33,933 nt of DNA, taken from positions 1-33,933 of the forward strand of contig JAISCZ010000157.1 in the NCBI GenBank assembly GCA_031265205.1, given 5' to 3'. Shown in pieces: positions 15,501 through 26,000 of the stretch (position 1 is its first letter; the number at the start of each line of letters is the position of its first letter). The notes under the pieces are model-generated. The model was given only the letters and a program-made list of their open reading frames with translations. It ran no database searches and had not been told where the DNA came from. This DNA is from Deltaproteobacteria bacterium (lineage in GTDB: Bacteria > Desulfobacterota > Desulfarculia > Adiutricales > Adiutricaceae). The position numbers were made by a program, and so were the translations under genes.

Positions 15501-16917
15501 GGCGCCAATTCCAGGGCGACCGCCTCAGCGGCTCACGCGTCGCGCGTAAGGCATCTTAAAGCCGCGTCGCGTCGGCCAAGGCTTTTTCTCTCGCGACCGA
15601 AAGCGCAAAACTCGCCTCAGCTATCCTCCCGGTAGCCTTAGTTATCCTCCAGGTTGCCTCAGGGACCTGGAGGGGAGGGTTGAAGCTTACGCCCTTAAGC
15701 GGGGTTTTATTGATTCCCTGGAAGAAGTCCCCCAGAGTTCGCTGGGCGACGCTCGCTTGCGAAAGAGAATGAAGCCCTAAAATGAGACTCTGGAGCCAAG
15801 CCGAATTCGCGGACCGAAGGGGACTCGGGTTCTCGGGATCGGGCTTGAGGCGCCCCCTTGGCTTCCGGGAAAAAAGAGCTTTGCCGGAAGCCAAGGGGGA
15901 GAGGCGGAGCCATGCCCTTTGAATATTCCCGCATCGCGTAGCCATGGAATTCTGGGAAGAATCGGCATCCGAGGTCGCGATCGCGTCATACTCGCGAAAG
16001 GAGTCCGTTATGATTAAGGTGGAGGAGCTCTAGAGGATATGGCTCCGTTCGCCTGAACCGAGATCCGGTTCTGGGGATTGGAGGCAAGCTACGGCGCGCC
16101 GATGGCGGTGAGCGATATTGACGGCGCGGCGGCTTTTAAGGCGCCCCTTCGGCCACTCCCGTCCGAATTAAGGCTTCGCTCAAAAACACGCTCAGAGTAG
16201 CGCCAAATCGGCCGCGGATAGTTATTTATTCCTCCGCGCGCGCCGCGTTACGTTATAAGTTGAGTTAAAGGCTTCCGTTTAGGCGACTGGCTTGGAGCCG
16301 TCTACGTAGGGCGGAGTGGAAGTTGGGCGCCTTGGGGCCTTGGCTCACGCGCGATTCGCGTTCAAGAGCGTAATAAGCCGTCTCGCGGCTTCATACGGAG
16401 CGCTTCTCGTAGGGCGCGGGGGAGGCGGCCCCTCTCATGGAAGAGGGCCCCACCCTTCAAGAGCCGGGAGCCGTTTCTCAGGGACATGGAGGCGCCCTCG
16501 TTCTCGGCGGGGCGGTGGCAATTCGCGAGGGGAAAAGAATTGCCGCTTTGAGGCGCTCATGGCGATGATAGTAGAGTATACCGGGTAAAACAACCGCGAA
16601 TGAGCGCCTAAAAAATTTGTAATTTATAAATTTGGAAAACATTTTTAAAAATCGTAAATACTCCTAAATTGTTACGCCTATTCTTAATCTTAACGATCCG
16701 CTATCCGCCATTAATTTGCCTGTAAAGGGAATTTAGCGGTTCGCGAAAAAGACATTGCGCGAGGAGGCCCGGCGACAGGGTTTAAAATTGGCCTCCCCTT
16801 TTCGCTAAAGGCTCTTGGTAAGAGGCGGCGCGGTGCTAAAGGTCACCTAAAAAGAGGGACGGGAAGTCGGACTCCAGCGTCACGCAATTTTAGGGAGCGT
16901 AAGCGTTAATGAGAAGA
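15501..16917. other. Decayed non-coding stretch
   Basis: No supported gene in about 1.4 kb. The left part may be the eroded 3' region of the intron; the right part (from about 16590) is AT-richer. It contains the hairpin at 15853-15899. Frames of 70-130 codons exist but show no family features and are contradicted by frames on the other strand. Confidence 0.5.
15853..15899. repeat. Perfect 16-bp inverted repeat
   Basis: CCCCCTTGGCTTCCGG and CCGGAAGCCAAGGGGG pair without mismatch around a 15-base loop. No T-tract follows on either strand. It may be a REP-like element or a mobile-element remnant. Confidence 0.75.
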
Positions 16918-17286
16918 CTACTCTTTTTTGCCGCCTGGTCCGCCGCCCTTTTTGCTATGGTTGTCGCGCGATCCGCCGCCAAGGCCATCTTCAAAGCCGC
17001 TATTCGGCGGAACCGTGCCGCCTTTATTGTTAATTTTTTTGAACAATTTTCGGGAAGCCCTATATTTAACCTTAATATAAGTATTTGGTTTTGCCGACTT
17101 GCCCTTATTAGAGGGGCGGGTTAATACCTTGACGTGGAAATTACCAATTCCGGGGATAGATATTGTGCTATCTTTTGAAGCGGCTTCAGCGATAATTTCA
17201 CTGGCGCTATTATTGATTTTTTCGACCTCGTCCGAAGATAATCCAGATTTTTTCGCGATAATCCGCGTAAAAGGGAAATTTAACAT
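16918..17286 (-). CDS. Divergent HU/IHF-like protein (HU-like 3)
   Basis: A 122-residue protein starting at the ATG at 17284-17286. Residues 1-35 form the HU-type helical pair (FTRIIAKKSGLSSDEVEKIN), then STISIPGIGNFHVKVLTRPS matches the strand 'VxLxGFGTFEVRxRxAR', and TYIKVKYRASRKLFKKIN matches the closing helix 'FKAGKxLKxxI'. The DNA-gripping arm between them is shortened, and the canonical intercalating Pro is not evident. The last 35 residues are a Gly/Lys/Ser-rich tail, unusual for HU. There is no Shine-Dalgarno: a run of As directly precedes the ATG. It is isolated and on the opposite strand to the other two HU-like genes. Confidence 0.7.
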   Translation of the reverse strand: MLNFPFTRIIAKKSGLSSDEVEKINNSASEIIAEAASKDSTISIPGIGNFHVKVLTRPSNKGKSAKPNTYIKVKYRASRKLFKKINNKGGTVPPNSGFEDGLGGGSRDNHSKKGGGPGGKKE

Positions 17287-18448
17287 TTATTTTTTTTTTG
17301 TCGCGCGCTGGCGCGCGGGGCTATAGATTGTTAGATATTAAAAAGACACCATAGCCAACGGGCCTCACTATATGAGACATGAAGGCAGTGACAAAAAAAG
17401 TTTAATATAATTGCGGCAAATTACTAAAACATGTTTACTTTTTCTATAACAATAAATTATTTAGCGTTAAATAATATCAATTTATTAGAATGGAGCGAAT
17501 TGGCAGAAATTTAGCTTGCGCCACTTTCGTTTTCAGATAATTTGATTTCCAGCGTAAGACCCGCATAAGGGATATAAATTTTTGCGACTTCAAGAACCGG
17601 AGCGTAAAGCCGAGCCTATTGAAGTTTGAGAGGTCGTGACCTTCAAGGAGATGAAGGCGAAAGAACCCTTTGGTCCTTGCAAGGTTTTGGCCGGAAACTT
17701 AAATATTGTTGCCGACTGACCTTTGAAGTGACCGTGGAAGGCCACCGAAGAATGCGCCCCTTAACCCATAACAATTCCGCCTTTCCGCGCTGAAAATGAC
17801 TCGGAAGAACGAAAAGCGAAGTTAAAACCGAAAAGTGTCTGCTCAATTTAACTATCATTTGTTGAAAATTTAAGGAGTGTAGGGTGTGATAAAAGCCTTT
17901 AGGAGCTATAAATTGAAATAATTTTTAATAAGATTGAAATAATTTTTAATAAGAGGGTGCGCGATTCTCCTTTTTTCATTAAAAGAACAGATTTGGTATG
18001 AGGGATTAAAAATAGCTAAACGATCCATGTTCAGCCTTTTTCAGCTTTGATTACTATACCGCAGGTTCGATTCATTTAGCAAGAGAAATTTTAGGGAGAG
18101 GTAAAAATATTTGATCGTTTCGCGATGACAGTTTCCTTCGGCTCACAAGGAAGGAGAATTATACAGTTTGGCTAAATTGCTTATTTTATTCGGTTTATTT
18201 AAATTGAACTCTTCCTGATGTCTGCGGTTGGTCAAGTGGCGCGAAAGTCTCTGTCGGAGAGCTTAAACAATTTTTAATAGTAATTTAGGCTAGTTGAGGT
18301 CGTTGATAATTTTTAAGCGACTCTATTTTTAACATTGGTTAATTAATTCCCGAATTAGAGGATTGTGTAAAATTTTACTTTTATATTGACAAATGTGAGC
18401 CAATTGAAAAAGACTTCTCGGGTTTAGAAAAACGGGAGTGAGATATAT
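17287..18448. other. AT-rich non-coding gap with 21-bp duplication
   Basis: No gene supported in 1.16 kb. A perfect tandem duplication of ATTGAAATAATTTTTAATAAG lies at 17912-17953. A TTGACA hexamer at 18384-18389 lacks a good -10 at the right distance. Confidence 0.5.
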
Positions 18449-18571
18449 ATGGTATTAGTTAAGGCTATATATGCCATATCGGGTGTAATAAATTGGTCAT
18501 GGGTGGTAGGCGTTGGCTTATTCTGTTGGATCGGAATTTGCGTTATTAATTTCGTCCAATTTCTAAGCTGA
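18449..18571 (+). CDS. Possible 40-residue single-pass membrane peptide
   Basis: A short ORF starting at ATG 18449 after CGGGAGTGAG, a fair ribosome-binding site. Forty residues: a short head (MVLVKAIYAISGV) followed by one long hydrophobic helix containing NWSWVVGVGLFCWIGICVI, then a short tail. Size and shape resemble small membrane peptides such as holin-like or toxin-like peptides, or small complex subunits, but no family is recognised. It ends 6 nt before the first 16-bp palindrome of the 51-bp array. Chance hydrophobic frames are common in AT-rich DNA, so confidence is limited. Confidence 0.35.
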   Translation: MVLVKAIYAISGVINWSWVVGVGLFCWIGICVINFVQFLS

Positions 18572-18577
18572 TTGCCA

Positions 18578-18797
18578 TTTCGACGCGTCGAAAAGTGACG
18601 ATCCCCCCGAGAGGAGCGCTTTTGGCCGTTTCGACGCGTCGAAAAGCGGCGTTCCCCCCGAGAGGAGCGCTTTTGGTCATTTCGACGCGTCGAAAAGCGG
18701 TGAGTCCCCAGACAGGAGCCCTTTTGGTCATTTCGACGCGTCGAAAAATGGCGCTCTCCCAGAAAGGAGCGCTTTTGGTCATTTCGACGCGTCGAAA
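18578..18797. repeat. Array of five 16-bp palindromes at 51-bp period
   Basis: The perfect palindrome TTTCGACGCGTCGAAA occurs at 18578, 18629, 18680, 18731 and 18782, each exactly 51 bp from the next. The 34-bp block AGGAGCGCTTTTGGTCAT plus palindrome is highly conserved, while about 17 bp between blocks vary in a graded way, so this is a tandem repeat and not a CRISPR. 51 bp is close to five helical turns, placing all palindromes on one face of the DNA. Both strands stay open (51 = 17 codons), but neither frame looks like a protein. Best guess: a multi-site binding array for a dimeric DNA-binding protein. Confidence 0.9.
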
Positions 18798-20215
18798 TAC
18801 ATGAATAAGCGGTTTAAAGTTATTTAAAAATTCCATTGAGTTGGATAATCAGGAGAGGTGATTGCAATTGTGGACAGTGAATCATCCATGAAACGACTTA
18901 AAATAAGATCCTAAAACAGATCCATGCCTCTGTTGTAAAATAAATCATCGCCTGGTGATGAAGATAAGGTCACGCCAATGTTTTATCGCGCCATACAAAT
19001 GTAGACGATGGAGCCTTGTTCAATTTTAAAAAAATTCGAAGCGAAATTTGTTCAAGCTATTTTTTGCTAACAGATAAGAATTAAGATAAATAACTACCCA
19101 CCTTGATAAAAATGATCAAGATGAATTATGAAAATAGTGACCAAACCTCAAGGGGAGACTTTTTACGGTTGAGTCAATTTAAGTTTGTTTTTGTATCTTC
19201 CGTGATGTTGCCGTTCAAGATAAGTGGGATATCAAGGCCCAAAGACTGCCAAATTCCGTCCGCTCACCTAGACTAACTGAGCGAACCACCTTTTTGTGGC
19301 CAGGTTTACGCACGTTAACTGACTCCTCGCTCGGCATAATAAGTCCTGTCAGCCTTAGTCCTCCTCCCTTGGAGAACGGATACAATAAATGGCTGTTAAA
19401 AATTAGCTTGACTTTGTCTCAAAGTCCTCCAAACTTTGGGGTCGCTTTTATAGTCTTCCTCGCGTCTCGCGTTAACGCTATTATAAGAGATATTGATTGC
19501 GGGAGCGTGCTCCAATAAAGGCTATTCAAAGCCTTTACCGCTCCAGAGAAGTCATGGAGATCGACGGCGGCGCTCGGCGATTGGCAAAAGGCAATAAATA
19601 GGAAAAACCTTTAGAGCGGTCCGTGACGGCCTACGCGAAAAATGCTAAAGAGACTGAACTTTTCTCTTTTAATTTTCCGTATAAATTAGGGTTGTGGATT
19701 TAAAATAACAATTTATTTAAGGTGGCTTAATGTGGCCATTCTTGCGAGGTATTCATGGTTCTGGAAGACTCGAAGTACTCTGAAATGAAAATAGACGGCC
19801 CGTATCGCCTTGGTTTCTTGGAGACAAACGCTTAAACGCTGGACATCAAGGAGAAATTTAGCGATAATATTATGATGATTGTCCAAGCGTTTTAGTGGAC
19901 AAGGCGCGATAAATTTAGTCTTTTCGCTTTATTCAAAAATTTATCGACAGAGGAGGGGATGGATAATGGGCTCTCCCGTGGAGAGGATTGAGCGGCTCTT
20001 AAGGAGCGTGCCGAGGCCTTGGGCAAGCGTTTATCGTTTCGTTGCGGCCTCCAGCCACCTAAATAGGCTCTCCGCGCCCGTCTTGGCAAAATTTGTGACG
20101 TTTAGCCCTTTTTCAAGTTAATTACAACAAGAACGTCGGTAGCGCAAATGATCGTTTAAAATTTCCAAATTATTTTATTGATATAACCTCATACCTATAA
20201 TAAAGGAATAGAAAA
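18798..20215. other. AT-rich non-coding gap
   Basis: 1.4 kb with no supported gene. Frames of 65-80 codons near 19294 and 19879 have no family features or convincing starts. Confidence 0.5.
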
Positions 20216-20907
20216 TTGATATCACTTGAACAATATTTTTGCCATAATAAGAATTGCTTGGATTATAGAAAAGTTGGTTACGGGAATATTGCTATTCGTG
20301 GTAAATATGGAAAAAATCATGACAAACAGCTCCTGTATTGTAAAACTTGCGGCTCGCGTTTTGCGACGACTCTCAATACGCCTTTACACAGAGCCCATCT
20401 CTCAATAGATCAAATCCATCAGATTATTCTTCTTACGGCTAAAGGCTCTGGCGTCAGAGCTATATCTCGCGCCCTTGAAATTAGTGCCGCTTCGGTGATT
20501 CAAACTATCAGCAAAGTTGATAATTATTGTGAAACCATTTTGAACGGGGTGATGTCCACGCTTCAATTAACGGATGACCAAATGAATGGACTGTGGATAT
20601 TTATTAAAAATCGTCATATATCAAAGTCGAATCGCCAAAAATAACATGGCAAAAATGGTTTGTTCTCTGGCATGAATATTTGTTGTGTTTAGCGGTAATC
20701 AAAAGTGATATTAATTCAGTTACGATTCTCGGCAGTTTCTTTGGGGACGTTCCGCTTTATGTTGCGCTTGAAATAATTTTTCTATTGCCGCCGCGACGAT
20801 ATTTAATTTTGTTTCAACGGTATCACCGCGTTTGTTTAATTGAATTTATTAAGCGTTATCAATTAAATTTTGAACATAGCTCTATTATTGATTTTAGCCT
20901 TACGTGA
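20216..20907 (+). pseudogene. IS1-like transposase, frameshifted
   Basis: The first frame (142 codons from a TTG) has an InsA-like zinc-finger N-terminus: CHNKNC, then LLYCKTCGSRFATTLNTPL. It is followed by a helix-turn-helix reading IILLTAKGSGVRAISRALEI. This is the layout of IS1-type transposases. Near 20625 the frame stops; a one-base shift continues as IKVESPKITWQKWFVLWHEY then LLCLAVIKSDINSVTILGSF, which would be the start of the catalytic DDE region. The second frame ends at 20907, well before a full domain. IS1 enzymes may use programmed frameshifting, but the truncated C-terminus points to a dead copy. No inverted repeats or target duplication were identified. Confidence 0.65.
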
Positions 20908-23096
20908 ACAATCGCCCAAGATACCGAAAGGATACTCAGCGGGACGATCGTGGCGCTGGAAATAGTAGTGGTTCCAAGAGTTTAACCTGGCTCAGCAAGG
21001 CTGAAACTTTTAAGACGATCCTGGAGAAGTTGAGGGTTAAAGTCCTGAACCTATAAGAATATTTGGTAAAAGAATTGGCAGTAGGCAGTGAAGAGAAGAG
21101 TTTGTTATCTCTTCTTAACCGCAATAGTTCGTTGACTCCCAAGATTGCCAAGGAAGCGGGAGAGCTGTACAGATAAATGAAATAAGGCTTGACTTGAAGC
21201 CGAGCAAAAGGCGCGCGGCGGCGTAAAGCTATTGGGGGGTGAATCTGAGAGAGTTGTCGGCACGGACCGTCAGAAAGAGCCCTGTCCGAAGGGCGCGGCT
21301 TCGAAAAGAAAACGAGAGCGGCCCGACCAGGTAGCGCCGGTCTAAAAACGAAACCATGGGAGACGGGCCAGACAGGCTCGTCGTCATAGAGATCCATCGG
21401 GACACCGAGGAAGACGCGCCTTGCTCAGACGGAGTCCTCACAGCTATAATGATCTCGCTGGGCGCCCATATGAACGCGATTTTCAGAAGATGAGCCTGAA
21501 ACGGCGCGTCAAGATGGCGATGTTTCTGCGGACAAGCGTTAGACACCGCGATCAGATGTCAAGGGATCTGAGGACGAGCCTGAAAAGGCGGGCTAAAACG
21601 GTTGGCTCCCTTGGGTTGGCTTTTGGAGCGCCACGCGGAGTCGTTCATTCCGAGGATAGAACGGAAAGGACGCGCTCAGATGGTGGGCCTCCTGGAGAGG
21701 CGCCGGGAAGCCCCGCGCTGGAGTGAGGTTCGAAAAAGCGGAATAGCGGGCCTCGCCGCTGAGAAAGGGCGCTGGGGTCGACCCTATGGTGAGTATAAAC
21801 AACCCGCGCCGGAGAGCGCGGGGAAGAACGCTTCTCTCGGTGTCATGAAACGGAAAAGACACGTCCTCCATTTAGTGACGGGGGGCTCAACCTTCACCAA
21901 ATAGGGTTTAAGGCTTTATTGAGTCACCTCGCGACAGCCAGAGAGACATCTGGAACAGCTTATCGAAGCCACAGCGTGGTTATCATCATGGTGGTTTAGT
22001 GGCTCCGCTAAGGAGGGCTGAAGTTTGACCCGTGATGGGTATAGCTTCTCTGGAAGTATTCCACCAGAGCCCGCTGGGTAATGGTCGCGACGATTGAAAG
22101 CGAAAGCGGGCTCAAAGGGAGCCGCTGGAGCCAAGGCGTAGTCGTCGCTCTAACGGTTTTGGGGCCAGGGAGGGAGCGCTTGAGCCTCTCACGACTGACT
22201 ATACGGCCAATTAGAACTTTGCGGGATGCCAAGGTGAAGCCGTTATCTTTGAAAAACCGTTGCGTCTCGCATTCTTGTAGCATTCGGCAAAAATTGGCTT
22301 CCAAGTCCGGTATCCCGTCATGGCAGGATAATGAGCGAATTCAAGCTAAGGTGGATGTCGTTAGGGCGGGGAAAGTACCGATCGCTGGAGCCGAAAACTC
22401 CCATTCGCCGGAACCGAGAGTTTATTTCGAGCGCTTGGAGGTACGAGAGTCCGTTCCGAGGATGTCGCGTGCCTGACGGCGCGCCGGTTTTAAAGGCGCG
22501 CCGCCGCGCGCTTCCCCCGCTCGTATGCGGAGACTTAATTCCTCAAGACCGCTAAGAGTAACGCGAAGAAGGCCTTGAAGAGACGCGGGTAGTTCGCGCT
22601 GGCGCGCTCTCTTTCTCAGCTTTCTCAGAAAAGCGGTAGCTCGATCGTGTCACTTAGTAATGGGATGTGATATAGACTGATAAAAGTTGTCAAGTTAACT
22701 AATATTATAATCAATCACCTAATGCCTTGATAATAATTCAAGTTCTCAATGAGTTCACGAGATCGCGAAGATACGGGATTATCGCTCAATACAAGTCTCA
22801 CGCTATTGCCCAATTCTTATTTCGTAAGACCTTTCTAAACTTGGCCCCAATGGCGGACCTCGAATTTCTGATAGGATAACGCCCACAATTGTCTCTCGGT
22901 GACGGAATTGAGAATCATCCTCGACTCCGGTCTCAGCGAAATCCACGGCTGAGAGCGCGCAGAAATGACATAACATGATATTGATCACGCAATTTTCATT
23001 AAAAATGATTAAAGAATATTCGGATAAACGATTATTGTCCAATTCTGTAAATGCCAGAAAATATGCGTGGCGGCGAAAGACGCTAAAATACGCGTC
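20908..23096. other. Decayed non-coding stretch
   Basis: 2.2 kb with no gene I can support. The GC-rich middle (21200-22560) has many 70-150 codon frames on both strands that contradict each other and match no family I know. It contains copy 2 of short repeat S at 21794-21865. It is probably decayed mobile or accessory DNA. Confidence 0.45.
21794..21865 (+). repeat. Short dispersed repeat S, copy 2
   Basis: Matches 15427-15500 in the same orientation: CCCGCGCC, GGGGAAGAACGCTTCTC..GGT and GAAACGGAAAAG in the same order and spacing. Confidence 0.5.
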
Positions 23097-26000
23097 TCAA
23101 AAATTATATTCCATCGTAGCGAAGCAGAGGCGTCCTTCTTTCGGGAAAAACACGGATCTATGTCCGAAAGAGGGAGCGATTTTGGGATCATTTGAGGTAA
23201 ATCCTTGCCTTGAAGATTTATTAAAAACGTCGTTGACTCCCGCGGTTAATCTCAATCCACGCAATAGTTCGGAGCGGAAACCTAAATTGACGGTATGAAG
23301 TTGATCCTCAATCCACATTTCCGTATCAGAGCGAGAAGCGAAAGGCACTTGATCTGTATAGTGGTGCTCGGCGAATATGGTCAGAGGAAGCCCGGGTACC
23401 CGGAAATCCCACCGCAGATGAGTTTCCAGCTGAGGGCTATTCATTATATTGTGCCCTTCGCTAAACCATAAACTGTATCCAGCGTTCGATTGTGTAAGTT
23501 TGGCAATGTCAAAAACTTCAGAATCTAGCCACGTGAGAGAAAAGGCAAAATCCATATAGAGAAACTTCAGTCCACCTTCCAATTCCACGCCGCTGGCTCT
23601 GGCTTTACCGTAATTGCCGTAGTAGACATACGCAGGAGTTTGAAATAGGCCAATCATATTTTTAGTGCGGCGGTTAAAATAAGTTGCCGAAATATTGCCA
23701 GGAGCGTCAATCCATGGTAACGCTCCCCTCCATTCCAAGGTAAAATCCCATTGTTCGCCTTTTTCCGGTTGCGGCAAAGGAATATGTTCCATATCCCAAA
23801 AAGCCGGCTTAATATAAATACCATCGCCGAACATCTCATAAAAATTAGGATAGCGGACAAAGGTGCCCGCGGTCGTTTTGAAAGTTAAGTTATCAGTGAC
23901 GTTTTTTTTCAAGGCCGCGCCAAAGGTAGGGTTCCATTTGCCTGAGTCGTTAGCCAGACCTTTTGGAAACGCATTAGGCCAAATGACGCCAGTACTGGTT
24001 GCGATGTAAGTATTATCAAGGTCAGTGCCGCGGACTTGGTTACCCCGCGCTACAAAAGTTAGCCAAAAATCATCGCTCAAAGAAACAGTATCTTGTAATT
24101 GTAGACTGACATGAGTCTGAGTATAATTGTGGCCCATGTTTACTGAATAATAAGAACCGGTTTGGGGATGCGACCATTTGTCGCCGTCCATCTCCAATTT
24201 CTCACGGATAAATCCACCTCGGAACTCTAACATATTCCGCTCACCTAATTTATAGGACGCGTCTAAAGTTATACCCCAGCGATCGCTATCATAGGTGCTC
24301 CATACAAGGCCAGGAGATGGGGAAGTGCTTTGGTTTTGACCGTCTTCCCAGTGAAAATCTTTGGCTTGGTATTTGTAATCTAATTGCACTCCCCAGTTGA
24401 GTTCGCCCCAATCATTCCGGTAACCCGCCATCAAATCACGCTCAAGAACCCTCTGATGGTTGCGTCGGTTGATAGACCAGGGATCGCCGTCTAAATCTTG
24501 CAACCCATATTCATTGGGAAATTCAGGACTGGTCGTGCTAGGATACAAACGGTCCATTTCCTTCCATGTAGCCTGTAAAGATAAACGCTCAGTCTGCCAT
24601 TTTGCCATAAGATCCGTTTTGCGATGGCTATTATTCATGCGCCGTCGGTCCACGATCTCTCTTCGGGGATCATTGCCTGGAAGGACTGGATCGCCTCCCT
24701 GCAGATATTTGTATTTGAAATCCCCGTCGCTTTGGTCTCTGGCTGCAGAAACCATCAGTGATCCCTGGAATAATGGGGCGGTAATTAGTCCGTTAGCCTG
24801 AAATCCGCCGTTGCCGCTTACGCCAGCGCTGAGCGTGGTGCCAGGATCCGCGGGTTTTTTGGTGACGATATTGATGACCCCGCCAATGGGAGCTCCAAGG
24901 AAACGCACCGGAACATAGCCTCTGTAAACTTCGATGCGAGCCACGTTTTCAGCGGTGTAAAGAGAAAGATCAACCGCGGCGTCGCCTCCCAGATTTTGGA
25001 GCACGCCATCAATGTATATGCCTACCTCCGCGGCGGTGCTACCCCGGACGTTAACTGTAGTGTACTGGCCGCTACCGCCTCGCTTATTAACATGGAGCCC
25101 AGGAACGATATCTAGGAGTTCGCCTATAGATTTTTGTTCGCCCTGATAATCATCCGGCGTAACCACGGAAACGGCGCCAGGAGAGAGGAGTTGTTTCCAT
25201 TCCGGGTCTGAGTAAACGGTAATCTGCGGTATATCGGCGTCTGAGACTGTTGCAGAGGCCTGAGCCAATAATACCGCGTCGGAGGGCGGCGTTGAAATTT
25301 CGCTTCTCAGCGTCGCGCGGTTTACGGAACTTATGTTTCTTTCCCTCGGGGGATATTCGGAGTTTCCCGTCTCAAGGAGGCTTCCAGGGGACGCGCCGAC
25401 TGAGGAAACGCTGGATACTGCCAGAGATTCCGGAGCGGGAATATTTGGCGTTATTACGCCGTAAGCGAGGTCAGCCGAGCTTCCGACAGTGGACGAGGCG
25501 TTAGAAAAGGGGGATTCCGAGCCACCGAAAACGTACTTAAGAGTTAAAAAACCGCTTCCTCCCTCCACGTGCCCCAAATAAGCTTTGCTGGACAGATCGA
25601 TGGAAAGGCCGCGCTCGTAAAATGGCTTGTAAGCCAACCCCACTTCCAGAAGGCCACTGGAGCCTTTGAAAAATGGCTCCGCGTCTGGCGCGATTGGCGT
25701 TTCAAGGGAGCCAACTCGTCCTTTTATGACGCCGTAGTGGTTATCCCCACCGAAATTATAATCCCAGGCGCCGCCTAGGTTGAGCCCCAAAGCCTCCGTG
25801 AGAGTTACTGTGTAGCGTAAGCCTAAACGAGTTCGGAGGAAATAAGCGTCATCGAATTTAACGTTATAGCCATCGCCAGTAATAAGATCGTCTCCACCTA
25901 TTTTAGTCCAATATACCTTGCCATAGGTTTCTATCTTAAAGCCTGGTTTGTAATCAAGCCGTAAACCAGCTCCAGCGTGAATACCCAAATAGCGCCCGTT

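Noticed and set aside
16056..16078. Possible group II intron domain V (GAACCG-AGATC-CGGTTC)
   Set aside because: Too short for domain V, without the catalytic triad or the GAAA loop, and far from the last recognisable intron sequence.
18384..18389. TTGACA as -35 box for the small membrane ORF
   Set aside because: No acceptable -10 sequence 16-18 bp downstream.
18578..18797. CRISPR array
   Set aside because: Variable parts are only about 17 bp and are graded copies of each other, the conserved core is a perfect palindrome, and no cas gene is present.
22008..22304. Minus-strand frames of 70-98 codons, suspected transposase remnants
   Set aside because: I could not match any stretch to a transposase motif, and frames on both strands conflict.
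22803..23042. 79-codon minus frame downstream of the receptor gene
   Set aside because: TTG start without ribosome-binding site and no recognisable domain; co-transcription alone is not enough.
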